Of a stretch of DNA of 64,000 bases, positions 1-8,714 are shown one piece after another. Every line of letters starts with the position of its first letter. Position 1 is the stretch's first letter. The stretch lies in NCBI RefSeq assembly GCF_037201965.1, contig NZ_CP147518.1, forward strand, positions 1,673,001 through 1,737,000. The letters are read 5' to 3'. Below the pieces are notes generated by a model. The model searched no databases and was not told the DNA's origin. It was given only the letters and a program-made list of their open reading frames with translations. Position numbers and translations under genes: made by a program. Source of the stretch: Spirosoma sp. SC4-14 (GTDB lineage: Bacteria; Bacteroidota; Bacteroidia; Cytophagales; Spirosomataceae).

Positions 1-728
1 CCGTGATAGGCATCCAGGCCCGGTACGGCATTGCGATTTGGTTTGCCATTTATCGGACGATCATAATTGTCGGTTCCCAGATAGCTGGCCGGATGGCCAA
101 TTTCACTGCCGGCAATATTGACACGAAACCCCATATTTATGGGATTGGAACCCGGCGTTCCGGCCGAGCCAAAATGCGCTTTCCCGCAATGGATGGTATA
201 GTACCCGTTGGCATTAAGGATGGCCGGTAGCGGAGTAGCATAAACGGTTCGGTCAACACCGGCTACTGGGCTAAAGCCATTGATGTTCCAGTTCACCGGA
301 TTCGGGCTCGAATCGGGATAGTCGGTATTGGTATTTCGGTTAGGTGATGTCCAGTTGGTTACCCGGTGGCGAGTAGCATTCATGCCCGTCAGCAGGCTAA
401 CGCGCGTGGGGGTGCAGACCGGTGTGGCGTAAGCATTGGTAAATTTCATGCCTTCCCGCGCCAGACGCTCCATGTTGGGAGTACGATAGCGGGTATTGAA
501 TGGCGTTGGCTGCGTCCAGAATGGTACCGACGTATCTTGCCAGCCCATATCATCGACCAGAAAAACAATGATGTTGGGTGGTTTTTGTAAGTTGCCAGCC
601 CGAATGTTACAACCACTGAGCACTAAACTCCAAACCAATAGAGCCAGTCTGATGGCCTGTCGGCCCGGATACGCTCTTAATGGGATAAATGGCCAGATTT
701 TCGGCTCTTTTTTAGAAGGTGTAGGCAT
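1..728 (-). CDS. Sulfatase (Cys-type), lipoprotein, partial
   Basis: The gene runs off the left edge, so only about 242 N-terminal residues are visible. The ATG at 728 is followed by an n-region, a hydrophobic stretch and a lipobox (LVLSGC, Cys at about residue 36), so it should be an exported lipoprotein. The mature part opens with NIIVFLVDDMGW, the metal-binding start of the alkaline-phosphatase-like sulfatase fold. It continues to CTPTR, the C-x-P-x-R signature, with Cys105 as the residue matured to formylglycine by an anaerobic or FGE-type enzyme. Family members are 450-600 aa and hydrolyse sulfate esters on glycans or small molecules. It is read away from the AraC gene and separated from it by a terminator, so it probably belongs to a neighbouring locus. 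The substrate cannot be told from this part. Confidence 0.9.
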   Translation of the reverse strand, partial: MPTPSKKEPKIWPFIPLRAYPGRQAIRLALLVWSLVLSGCNIRAGNLQKPPNIIVFLVDDMGWQDTSVPFWTQPTPFNTRYRTPNMERLAREGMKFTNAYATPVCTPTRVSLLTGMNATRHRVTNWTSPNRNTNTDYPDSSPNPVNWNINGFSPVAGVDRTVYATPLPAILNANGYYTIHCGKAHFGSAGTPGSNPINMGFRVNIAGSEIGHPASYLGTDNYDRPINGKPNRNAVPGLDAYH

Positions 729-804
729 AGGAACCCGTCTTTTTCTAAAAAGCAAACGTTGTGATCTCCCTACCGGCCGTATTCTGAATGGAGCGTTGTC
801 TTTC

Positions 805-835
805 AAAAAAATACCCTTTTCCTGAGAAAAGGGTA
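805..835 (-). terminator. Rho-independent terminator after the AraC gene
   Basis: A perfect 10-bp stem (TACCCTTTTC / GAAAAGGGTA, 812-821 with 826-835, loop CTGA) is followed on the minus strand by an unbroken run of T (805-811 on the plus strand is A). It lies 40 bp beyond the AraC stop codon and upstream of the sulfatase start, separating the two transcripts. Confidence 0.85.
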
Positions 836-874
836 CCGAAATGAAAAAACTGAAACAGGGATTTCAGAACAGGA

Positions 875-1771
875 TCAGGCCCTGACCAGCAGGTTTTTCG
901 ACTTGTTCAGGTACTGGCGCTTGTATTCGAGCGGAGTCATGCCCGTCACTTTTTTGAAATGACGGTAGAAATTCGACACGTTGTTGAAGCCGCAGTCGAA
1001 GCAGATAACCTCGGTCGGCGTTTTGTCTTCGATCAGCGCCCGGCAGGCATGGCTGATTCTGATTTCGATCAGGAAATCATAGTACGTTTTGTTGGTCATC
1101 AACTTAAAGTACCGGCAAAACGATGTAACGCTCAGGTTGCTGATGGCCGAAATCTCCTCCAGCGTAATTTCTTTTTTATAATTCGATAATGTATAGCTGC
1201 ATACGGTATTCAGCCGCAGCGAATCGGTTTCATTCGATTGATAAAAAACAGTACGGCCGTTTACAATTGGCTCATACTCATCCGTTTCGGCCAGGGTTTT
1301 TAGAATCGAGAGCAGGATAATGATTTTATCAAGATTGCTGGCGTTCAGCGCCCGGTGCATGAGTTCAGCAAGCTTCGCGTTGGCTTTACCATTAATAACC
1401 ATCCCGCTTTTCGCCTTCTCATAAAGCTTCGGAATCAAATACGCTTCGGGTAGTTTTAACAGATCTTCACCCAGGCAGTCGGGCAAAAACTGAATGACAA
1501 TGACTTCAATATTCAGGTCGGGGTCATTATAAAAGTACTCTTCGTTGCTACGCCAGGTGTGGGGTAAATTTTCGCCCACAAACACAATCTCGCCCGGCGA
1601 AAAATTGCTGATCTTATCGCCAATAAACCGAACGCCTTCTCCCTTGATAATATAGTGTAATTCAAGTTCGGGATGATAATGCCAGATGTTCTTGAAATGC
1701 GGTAAGACATCGTGCCGGACGGTGAATGAACTCTCCAGTTTTGCCGTCACTTTGCGGAATAAGGGCTTCAT
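875..1771 (-). CDS. AraC-family transcriptional regulator with cupin sensor domain
   Basis: A 298-residue protein from the ATG at 1771; an upstream in-frame TTG at 1783 is less likely. The N-terminal ~150 residues contain cupin-like strands (HYHPELELHYIIKGEGVRF, then PGEIVFVGENLPHTW), the usual sugar-binding fold of AraC regulators. The last ~100 residues hold two helix-turn-helix motifs, the second around CFDCGFNNVSNFYRHFKKVTG followed by PLEYK, which is the AraC signature. It is transcribed divergently from the DUF3826-SusC-SusD operon across a 384-bp gap, the classic arrangement for a local activator. I infer that it controls that operon, possibly in answer to a monosaccharide or short oligosaccharide released by the window's hydrolases. 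Confidence 0.88.
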   Translation of the reverse strand: MKPLFRKVTAKLESSFTVRHDVLPHFKNIWHYHPELELHYIIKGEGVRFIGDKISNFSPGEIVFVGENLPHTWRSNEEYFYNDPDLNIEVIVIQFLPDCLGEDLLKLPEAYLIPKLYEKAKSGMVINGKANAKLAELMHRALNASNLDKIIILLSILKTLAETDEYEPIVNGRTVFYQSNETDSLRLNTVCSYTLSNYKKEITLEEISAISNLSVTSFCRYFKLMTNKTYYDFLIEIRISHACRALIEDKTPTEVICFDCGFNNVSNFYRHFKKVTGMTPLEYKRQYLNKSKNLLVRA

Positions 1772-2155
1772 ATTTTTGAGCAATAATTACAGACCTGAAT
1801 CAGTTGGGTGTTATACGAATTGACCAGCCTGTTTGCTGATATACTATAAGTAACTTCTTCTTCGTTTTTGCCGCTTCTGGGCATAGCCCAAAGTGCTCTG
1901 GAAATCGTTATACAAACTTAAACGAAACAACGTAAATAATTCATATTTAATCTGTGATAATTTCCTATAATAAATTGGCAAAAAAATGCAGTTACACCCT
2001 AAAAATGTACCATATTTTTGTATGCGGTTGTAGAAAAGTATTGTAAATTCTCGTTTAAATCTCCTTTCTCACTGATTTTCTACGTGTTTTTTGTGGCTTT
2101 CGTCAGGCAATCGGACTGGATGGGGTTGAACGTTTTTTTGATAGAAAAGTCCCTT
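1772..2155. promoter_or_regulatory. Divergent AraC / DUF3826-SusCD control region
   Basis: A 384-bp A/T-rich stretch without a credible gene. TATTTTTG at 2013-2020 (plus) fits the Bacteroidota -7 box TAnnTTTG, but no TTG lies at the expected -33 distance, as would suit an activator-dependent promoter. It would give a leader of about 130 nt before the ATG at 2156. Two copies of GTTATAC(A/G)AA (1810-1819 and 1907-1916) and the palindrome TGGGC-ATA-GCCCA (1878-1890) are candidate regulator sites. An open frame reaching back to a TTG at 2018 is not used, because the signal peptide starts at 2156. Confidence 0.4.
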
Positions 2156-2827
2156 ATGAAATTACTTATGAAAAGCGCTCTGATTTATGCAGTTATTACA
2201 GTAGTTAGCCTCTTACCGGTGCTGGGGCAACAGACGACAAGGGGTCATAATGAGGCTGCGTATATACGGGTCGTTACCGAACGGGCAGCTAAAATTGTAG
2301 AAAAACTAGGCATCAGCGATCCGCAGAAACTGGCACGGGTTCAGACCCTTATTGCCAATCAATATCAGGGCTTAAATGCGATTCACGAAAGCTGGAAAAT
2401 GGCTTTGTCTGCGCCCGATGCCAACAACAATAAGGCAGCTATTGAAGCCGATGCTGCCAGCAAGCTGACCGATCTGCATAAAACCTATCTGGCTTCGCTA
2501 GCCCGTGAGTTAACTCCGCAGCAGGTGGAGCAGGTAAAAGACGGAATGACCTATGGGGTGCTGCCTATTACCTACAAAGGGTATCAGGCGATGCTACCCG
2601 ACCTGACCGATGCGCAAAAAGAACAAATTCTGGCCTATCTGACCGAAGCGCGCGAACGAGCGATGGATGAAGGCTCATCGAAAGAAAAACACGCCATGTT
2701 TGGCAAGTATAAAGGTCGGATCAACAATTATCTGTCGGCGGCTGGCATCGACATGAAAAAGGCGAGTAAAGAATGGGAAGAACGTATCGCCAAAGAAAAA
2801 GAAGCCGAAAAACTCAAGAAATCATAA
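2156..2827 (+). CDS. DUF3826 domain protein, exported
   Basis: A 223-residue protein with a clear signal peptide (MKLLMKSALIYAVITVV...VLGQ) directly after the ATG at 2156. The mature part is mostly helical and carries the conserved stretches TYGVLPITYKGYQAMLPDL and GKYKGRINNYLSAAG, which I recognise as DUF3826. It then ends in a charged KEWEERIAKEKEAEKLKKS tail. DUF3826 proteins often sit beside SusC/SusD genes in pectin utilisation loci, but no biochemical role is known to me. It is the first gene of the operon, 50 bp before SusC, and probably a periplasmic accessory factor. Confidence 0.8.
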   Translation: MKLLMKSALIYAVITVVSLLPVLGQQTTRGHNEAAYIRVVTERAAKIVEKLGISDPQKLARVQTLIANQYQGLNAIHESWKMALSAPDANNNKAAIEADAASKLTDLHKTYLASLARELTPQQVEQVKDGMTYGVLPITYKGYQAMLPDLTDAQKEQILAYLTEARERAMDEGSSKEKHAMFGKYKGRINNYLSAAGIDMKKASKEWEERIAKEKEAEKLKKS

Positions 2828-2877
2828 CCTGTTCCTAGTCCTGATAAACTCTTTTCACGCAAGCAACTCTTAACTCT

Positions 2878-5800
2878 ATGATGACCGTTTTACGAAATCA
2901 GAGCCTCCTCATTGGCACCAGTAGGCTACTGGGTGTACTCTTGCTGGGGGGACTTTCCGAAACTCTATGTTTTGCCGAAGCAAACGCCGGTAGGACAGCG
3001 GTTTCGACAATCGCCAAGGCACCTATGCAGAATATCACCGGAACGGTTAAGGACGCCAAAACCGGTGAGCCCATTCCGGGGGTAAACGTGCTTCTTAAAG
3101 GCACAAAAACCGGAACCGTAACCGACATAAAAGGAACGTTCCGGCTGAATTTGCCGACAGGAAATGAAACCCTGATTTTTAGTTATATCGGTTTTAAAAC
3201 GCAGGAAATTCAGGTAGGAGGACGCACGGCGCTGGAGATTCAGATGGAAGAAGATGCGGCCGCGCTGAGCGAGGTAGTAGTGGTAGGGTATGGGGTTCAG
3301 AAAAAAGTAAGTCTGACCGGGGCTGTTGTAGCTGTCGATATGAAAGCCGTTCAGGATTTGCCGGTCAACAATCTGTCGGCAGCGCTGACTGGCCAGCTAC
3401 CGGGCGTTGGCGTTTCGGGCGGAACAAGCCGTCCGGGCGATAATGCAACAATTACGGTTCGGACTCCGGTTGTGCTCTCGAAAGATGGCGGTACACTTCA
3501 GCCGTTGTATGTAATCGACAATGTGGTTCGTTCGGTCGATGATTTCAATGCGCTCGACGTATCGGAAGTAGAAGCCATTTCGGTACTGAAAGATGCAGCC
3601 GCTGCGATCTATGGTGCCCGCTCGAACCAGGGCGTTGTGGTCGTAACGACCAAGCGGGGCAAGGCCGGTACGCCTAAATTCAGCTATAGCGGGTCGACGG
3701 GGATTTCGGACGCTACGCTGCCTACCATGATGAATGGCTATCAGCAGGCTACGTACCTGAACGACCTGAATACGACTGCTGGTAAAGCCGCAACCGACCC
3801 GCTCATCTACACACCCGACGAGCTGGACTATTTTAAGACGCATAATACGAACTGGTTGCGAACTGCCTGGAAACCTTCGACGGTGGTGCGCCATGCGCTG
3901 AACGTAAGCGGAGGTAACGACAAGGCGACCTACTTTGCCGGTGTGAGCTACAACGCACAAAATGCCAACTTCGACAACATCAATACGGGCAAATGGACGT
4001 TCCGGGCCAGCACCGATATGCAGGTGACCAGGAGCCTGAAGGCGTCTATCTCGCTGAGCAGCTATCTGGGTAACAAACGCATGTACTTCCTGAAACAGGG
4101 GGGCGAAAATCCGGAAAACGACATGAAGAGCCTGCTCTATACTCCGCAGTTTGCTCCGCCCTATATTGATGGTTTACCTGTTCTGCTCTCAACTTCGGGC
4201 AACACCAACACCATCGATGCCTTTAACTTCTTTGCCGTACAGAACTCCAACAACTACACCCAGACCAAAACCACGGGGCTGAACGTAACGGCCAATCTGG
4301 AATACTCGATTCCGTTCGTAAAAGGTCTGAAAGCGCGTGTACTCTACAGCCGTACGTTCGATAATAGCTTTGGAAAACAGTATGGTACCAAATACAACGT
4401 CTATAGTTTTTCGATGTTGGGCGAGCATAAGCACATTTACGGGGGCGATGTAATCAAAACCACCACGCTCAACAACGGCGACCGTGTGCGTATCAATCCT
4501 GGCTATACGGATACCTATCAGTTCAATGGCTATCTGAACTACGACCGTCAGTTTGGTAAGCATTCTGTTACGGCCATTGCTTTCTTCGAGCAGGCCGAGA
4601 GCCATTCCGACCTGATTGCGGCTATGGCCGAAGGGGTGATTATTGGCGGACTCGACAATATGCGCTATGCCACCGGCACGCAAACGACTTCAGAAACCGA
4701 AAGCGAAACGGGCTTTCTGTCGTATGCCGGACGGGTTAACTACAACTACGCCAACAAATACCTGTTCGAAACCGCAATTCGGTACGACGCATCGACCAAC
4801 TTCGCTCCCGAATACCGCTGGGGCTTTTTCCCATCGTTTTCGCTGGGCTGGGTAATGTCGGAGGAGCGGTTTTTTCGGGATAATGTTCGCTGGGTCGATT
4901 TCCTGAAATTGCGGGGTTCGCTCGGTTTTCTGGGCGGTGATGCCACCAAAGCCTATAACTGGCTATCGAACTATTCCATTCAGCAGGGCAAAGGAGCCGT
5001 ATTTGGCGGTAACTCGAGTCGACCACTGGTTGTTACACCGAACAACGCCATGGCTAACCGGCAGGCTCGCTGGGACGACAACACCAAATACAACATCGGT
5101 ATCGATGCTCAGTTCCTGAAAAGCCGACTGTCGTTTACGGTCGACGCGTTCTACGATCATCGCTACAACATGCTTACTACCCTGACATCGTCGGTACCGC
5201 TGCTGGTGGGCGCAACACTGCCCTCCGAAAACTATGCAACGGTGAACGGATTTGGAACAGAAGTTTCGCTGGGCTGGAACGATAAAGTCGGCAGCGACTG
5301 GTCGTATAAAGTCAATACATTCTTTGTCTGGAACGATAACCGGCAGGTGCTGGTCGATGTCGACAAAGGTAAAGTAGGAACGTATCTGGACCCAACCGGC
5401 AAATCGAGTGATCGGGGTGTACTGGGCTATCATTATCTGGGTATGTTCAGAACGCAGCAGGATGTTGATCAGTATCTGGAAAAGAACCCAGGTTATACCA
5501 TTTTCGGTGTTGCTCCCAAACCCGGTATGCTTTATTACCAGGACGTTCGGGGGCCGAAAGATGCATCGGGGCAGTATACGGCTCCAGACGGAAAAATCAC
5601 GGATGCCGATATGGATTATCTGACCAGAAAGGCCAGTAATCACTATTCGGTGGGCTTCAATTTCAACGTGTCGTACCGAAACCTCTCGCTGGCGGCTGTT
5701 ATTAGTGGCTCGTTTGGTGGACAGGGAATGGTTGAGGGATCGGCTCGTAATCAGGGAACGCTAACCTCGAACCGGCCTATATTCTGGGCCGATCACTGGA

Positions 5801-6096
5801 CACCCGATAATACGAATGCCGCCTATCCAAGCCCCTATTACAAAGACACCTACACCGTCGATTCGAATTTCTGGTTCATGAGTTCTACGCAACTGTCGGT
5901 CCGGAACCTGAATCTATCGTATTCGCTTCCTAATTCAATTGCCAGCAAGCTGAAACTAAGTAGCGTACGGGCCTATCTGGTGGCTACAAATCCGCTGAAT
6001 CTCTATAACCCTTATAGCTGGAAATCGAACCTGGGCAATTTTGACTCGTATCCGGTATTACGTTCCTATTCGCTGGGTATCAACCTCGGCCTCTAA
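2878..6096 (+). CDS. SusC/RagA-family TonB-linked outer membrane transporter
   Basis: A 1072-residue SusC-type receptor that imports oligosaccharides through the outer membrane with energy from TonB-ExbBD. After the signal peptide (cut about residue 33) comes a carboxypeptidase-regulatory-like beta-sandwich (GTVKDAKTGEPIPGVNVLLKGT, residues ~54-135). A TonB-box-like segment (EVVVVGYG) and the plug domain (to ~260, with DVSEVEAISVLKDAAAAIYG and RSNQGVVVVTTKRG) follow. The rest is a 22-strand barrel ending in the aromatic-poor SLGINLGL. Two ATG codons stand in tandem at 2878 and 2881. It has no N-terminal anti-sigma-interacting (STN) domain, so it is not of the type controlled by FecIR-like systems. 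It is followed after 14 bp by SusD. Confidence 0.97.
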   Translation: MMTVLRNQSLLIGTSRLLGVLLLGGLSETLCFAEANAGRTAVSTIAKAPMQNITGTVKDAKTGEPIPGVNVLLKGTKTGTVTDIKGTFRLNLPTGNETLIFSYIGFKTQEIQVGGRTALEIQMEEDAAALSEVVVVGYGVQKKVSLTGAVVAVDMKAVQDLPVNNLSAALTGQLPGVGVSGGTSRPGDNATITVRTPVVLSKDGGTLQPLYVIDNVVRSVDDFNALDVSEVEAISVLKDAAAAIYGARSNQGVVVVTTKRGKAGTPKFSYSGSTGISDATLPTMMNGYQQATYLNDLNTTAGKAATDPLIYTPDELDYFKTHNTNWLRTAWKPSTVVRHALNVSGGNDKATYFAGVSYNAQNANFDNINTGKWTFRASTDMQVTRSLKASISLSSYLGNKRMYFLKQGGENPENDMKSLLYTPQFAPPYIDGLPVLLSTSGNTNTIDAFNFFAVQNSNNYTQTKTTGLNVTANLEYSIPFVKGLKARVLYSRTFDNSFGKQYGTKYNVYSFSMLGEHKHIYGGDVIKTTTLNNGDRVRINPGYTDTYQFNGYLNYDRQFGKHSVTAIAFFEQAESHSDLIAAMAEGVIIGGLDNMRYATGTQTTSETESETGFLSYAGRVNYNYANKYLFETAIRYDASTNFAPEYRWGFFPSFSLGWVMSEERFFRDNVRWVDFLKLRGSLGFLGGDATKAYNWLSNYSIQQGKGAVFGGNSSRPLVVTPNNAMANRQARWDDNTKYNIGIDAQFLKSRLSFTVDAFYDHRYNMLTTLTSSVPLLVGATLPSENYATVNGFGTEVSLGWNDKVGSDWSYKVNTFFVWNDNRQVLVDVDKGKVGTYLDPTGKSSDRGVLGYHYLGMFRTQQDVDQYLEKNPGYTIFGVAPKPGMLYYQDVRGPKDASGQYTAPDGKITDADMDYLTRKASNHYSVGFNFNVSYRNLSLAAVISGSFGGQGMVEGSARNQGTLTSNRPIFWADHWTPDNTNAAYPSPYYKDTYTVDSNFWFMSSTQLSVRNLNLSYSLPNSIASKLKLSSVRAYLVATNPLNLYNPYSWKSNLGNFDSYPVLRSYSLGINLGL

Positions 6097-6110
6097 AACC
6101 CTCCGATAGC

Positions 6111-7886
6111 ATGAAACTCGTCAATAAAATAGTTCTCGCTTTCTGTTCGTCGCTTGCACTCACAAGCTGCATGAAAGTGCTCGATAAAACCGATCTGAGC
6201 GCAACGTCGGGCGCGCTGATCTTCAGCGATTCGACGCTGACCCAGATGAACCTCAACTACATCTACGACCAGAATCTGCCTACACCAATTGGCAGTTTTG
6301 GACCGGAAGGGTCAAGTATCACCAGCTTATCCGACGAATCGTATGGCGAAAGCAAAATTTTGCAGGGTACCGTACAGATCAACGACATTGGCGATTTCGG
6401 AACGTCCCTTAGTGCAACCAACAACTACGGTAAGATCCGGGTCATCAATATGTTTCTGAACGATGTCAATAACGGATCGCTACCGCAGTACACGAAAAAT
6501 AAACTCCGGGCGCAGGCGCAGTTTTTCAGAGCCTGGCGCTATTTCGATCTGGTACGGATTTATGGCGGGGTGCCGCTGGTGCTCAGCCCGCTGAATGCCG
6601 TAGGTGTCGAAGCTAAACAACTGGCGTTTCTGCCCCGCAACAGCACCACCGAAAGTTTTGCGCAGATTGTGCGAGACCTCGACTCAACCATTGCATCGGT
6701 ACCGGGTCGGTGGCCGTCGTCGAGCGATTGGGGACGCATCACAAAAGGAGCAGCCGCTGCCTTCAAAGGTCGGGTGTTGTTGTATGCGGCCAGTCCGCAG
6801 TTCAACCCAAACGATCAGCAAAGCGACTGGCAGGCTGCTTATGATGCCAACAAACAGGCTTATGATTTGCTAACGGCCAATGGATATGGTTTGCACGCAT
6901 CGTTCGATCAGTTGTGGTTCCAGGAAGTAAATAACCCGGAGGCTGTTCTGGTTACGGGCTACAACACCGAAACGGGCGACCAGCTCCGAAAAAATAACGG
7001 CTACGACAATGCCACCCGCCCATCGTATGCCGGAACGGGTGGAGGCTCCAATCAGCCATCGTGGGAAATGGTGAAAGCCTTTCCAATGCTGGATGGTAAA
7101 AAACCGGGCGAATCGGCCAAATACGCCTATTCAGATCAGTTATTCTACAAAAACCGTGATCCACGTTTCGACAAAACCATCGCCTACAATGGCGCTAACT
7201 GGCCCCTGAATGGTAATACGGCCTACAAATTGTGGACCTATTTTGTAAATGGTAAAACCATTGAACCCAAAGCAACCAATACGGGCTTCTACACGCGCAA
7301 GGCTATCAACCCATCGGTTGCTGCGGGCGATGTGCAGTATTTGGGTACCGACTGGATCGAAATTCGGTTTGCCGAAGTTATGCTGAATCTGGCCGAAAGT
7401 GCTACCGGGATTAATAAACTGGACGAAGCCTATACGCAGTTGAAAGCGCTTCGGAAACGGGCGGGTATCGAAGCCGGAACTGACGGGATGTATGGTTTGA
7501 AAGCCAATATGACCCGTGCCGAAATGTTCAGTGCCATTCTTTACGAACGGCAGATCGAGCTTGCCTTCGAAGGAAAACGGTTTTGGGACCTGCGTCGCTG
7601 GAAACGGATCGAACAAACACTAAACGGCACACGTCGGACGGGCGTTATTATCAACCTGAACGCAACGGGCGTGCCCGCCGATTTCGCAGCCAATCGCGAC
7701 AATATTTCTCTCGACTCGGCGTATACCAACTACTTTACGCTGACCTTTAAGCAGCTCGATACTAAATATGCCATTGCCTGGAAGCCCGAATATTACTTCT
7801 TCGCTATTCCACAATCGGCCATCGACAACAACCCCAAACTGATTCAGAACAATACATGGGGTGGTGCGTTCGACCCGTTGCAGTAG
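6111..7886 (+). CDS. SusD/RagB-family surface glycan-binding lipoprotein
   Basis: A 591-residue partner of the preceding SusC. The signal peptide ends in LALTSC, giving an acylated Cys at about residue 20 and surface anchoring. SusD-family landmarks are the TPR-like helices containing RAQAQFFRAWRYFDLVRIYGG-type sequence (~150-170), the YGGVPLV turn, and the C-terminal ILYERQIELAFEGKRFWDLRRWKR motif (~475-500). In the family it forms the lid of the SusC barrel and captures oligosaccharides. It is the last gene of the operon and is followed by a large inverted repeat and a bidirectional-looking terminator. It is the only SusD in the window, so it would serve a large number of hydrolases. Confidence 0.97.
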   Translation: MKLVNKIVLAFCSSLALTSCMKVLDKTDLSATSGALIFSDSTLTQMNLNYIYDQNLPTPIGSFGPEGSSITSLSDESYGESKILQGTVQINDIGDFGTSLSATNNYGKIRVINMFLNDVNNGSLPQYTKNKLRAQAQFFRAWRYFDLVRIYGGVPLVLSPLNAVGVEAKQLAFLPRNSTTESFAQIVRDLDSTIASVPGRWPSSSDWGRITKGAAAAFKGRVLLYAASPQFNPNDQQSDWQAAYDANKQAYDLLTANGYGLHASFDQLWFQEVNNPEAVLVTGYNTETGDQLRKNNGYDNATRPSYAGTGGGSNQPSWEMVKAFPMLDGKKPGESAKYAYSDQLFYKNRDPRFDKTIAYNGANWPLNGNTAYKLWTYFVNGKTIEPKATNTGFYTRKAINPSVAAGDVQYLGTDWIEIRFAEVMLNLAESATGINKLDEAYTQLKALRKRAGIEAGTDGMYGLKANMTRAEMFSAILYERQIELAFEGKRFWDLRRWKRIEQTLNGTRRTGVIINLNATGVPADFAANRDNISLDSAYTNYFTLTFKQLDTKYAIAWKPEYYFFAIPQSAIDNNPKLIQNNTWGGAFDPLQ

Positions 7887-7894
7887 GAGGGTGA

Positions 7895-7966
7895 TCGGTA
7901 TTCGATTTACGGTTGCTCCGCCTGTTAGTCTCCTGCCCTGCGGAGCAACCATAAACCGAATACCGA
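7895..7966. repeat. 26-bp inverted repeat after SusD
   Basis: Arms 7895-7920 and 7941-7966 match at 24 of 26 positions, with a 20-nt loop. It begins 9 bp beyond the SusD stop. No T-tract follows on the plus strand, so it may act as a 3'-end mRNA stabiliser or processing site more than as a terminator. Confidence 0.7.
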
Positions 7967-7982
7967 AAGAATAAGTGGGTTA

Positions 7983-8021
7983 GAAAAAAGCAATCCCGAA
8001 TGCTACTGGCGTTCGGGATTG
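7983..8021 (-). terminator. Hairpin terminator between SusD and DoxX genes
   Basis: A perfect 10-bp stem (CAATCCCGAA at 7991-8000 with TTCGGGATTG at 8012-8021). On the minus strand it is followed by a T-rich stretch (A-run at 7984-7989), fitting the end of the DoxX transcript. On the plus strand the T-tract is poor (GTCTGTTT), but it may still help to end the SusCD transcript. Confidence 0.65.
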
Positions 8022-8119
8022 TCTGTTTATGAGATGTAGACAGAGGCTACGAAAGAGTAAGAGCAAATAGCCTTTGTAAGCTCTGGGGACAATAAAGTAT
8101 GAACTGGCGAATCGGTTTG

Positions 8120-8581
8120 TCAGATGATGGATTGAAGCGGGTTGTTGCTCGAAAAGCTGGGTTGCATGGTTACCGTTTCAGCATTCAGCTTTTTATGATA
8201 GAAGATATACGAAGCAAAACCCAGCGCCACAAAGAGAAAAATAGGCGCCCATTCGCCGACAGTTTTACCGCTATTCGCGACGGAATATGTAGCCCCCAGC
8301 AGGTCGAACATAAGGCCAGCATAGGCCCATTCTTTAAGTCGCGGAAACCCCGGAACCAGAATGGCCACCGACCCCAATAGTTTGGCCCAGCCCAGAAAGG
8401 GAATGATATAGGCCGGATACCCCATTTCCCGAAATCCCTGTACCGACATCGGTACGACCATAATGTTGGGAATGGCCGAACCAATCATAACGAAAGCAAA
8501 TAAACCGGTTAAGATCCAGTACGTGATTTTAGTCTTTTTCGGGGCTGTCGTTTTGCCGTTCTGAGCGCTGATTTGTGTCAT
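8120..8581 (-). CDS. DoxX-like small membrane protein
   Basis: A 153-residue protein from the ATG at 8581; the open frame extends upstream without a better start. It has four hydrophobic segments and the DoxX-like pattern (MGYPAYIIPFLGWAKLLGSVAILVPGFPRLKEWAYAGLMFDLLGA). A second member of the same family lies at 54661-55053 and shares the PAYIIPF/PVYLLPL, LLGSVAILVPGF and KEWAYAG blocks. The function of these proteins is not established; they occur beside redox and SRPBCC genes. It is flanked by a terminator and is not obviously part of a sugar operon. Confidence 0.85.
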   Translation of the reverse strand: MTQISAQNGKTTAPKKTKITYWILTGLFAFVMIGSAIPNIMVVPMSVQGFREMGYPAYIIPFLGWAKLLGSVAILVPGFPRLKEWAYAGLMFDLLGATYSVANSGKTVGEWAPIFLFVALGFASYIFYHKKLNAETVTMQPSFSSNNPLQSII

Positions 8582-8714
8582 GGTGTATTTGTTGTTTTGG
8601 TTAACTAACAAGACAAATGTACCACTCAAAACCAACGTTAATAGGGGGTGAAACCGGCAAAATTCGGGTGCTTTACGACATTGAATGAATTTTTTCAATT
8701 CAACAATTCAATCA

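Noticed and set aside
3..825. Plus-strand open frames at 3-230, 366-590 and 496-825
   Set aside because: They are shadows of the partial sulfatase on the minus strand, which has a lipobox, the DDMGW metal motif and CTPTR.
2018..2155. Longer DUF3826 start at a TTG (2018)
   Set aside because: The extension has no signal peptide logic; the typical signal sequence begins at the ATG at 2156.
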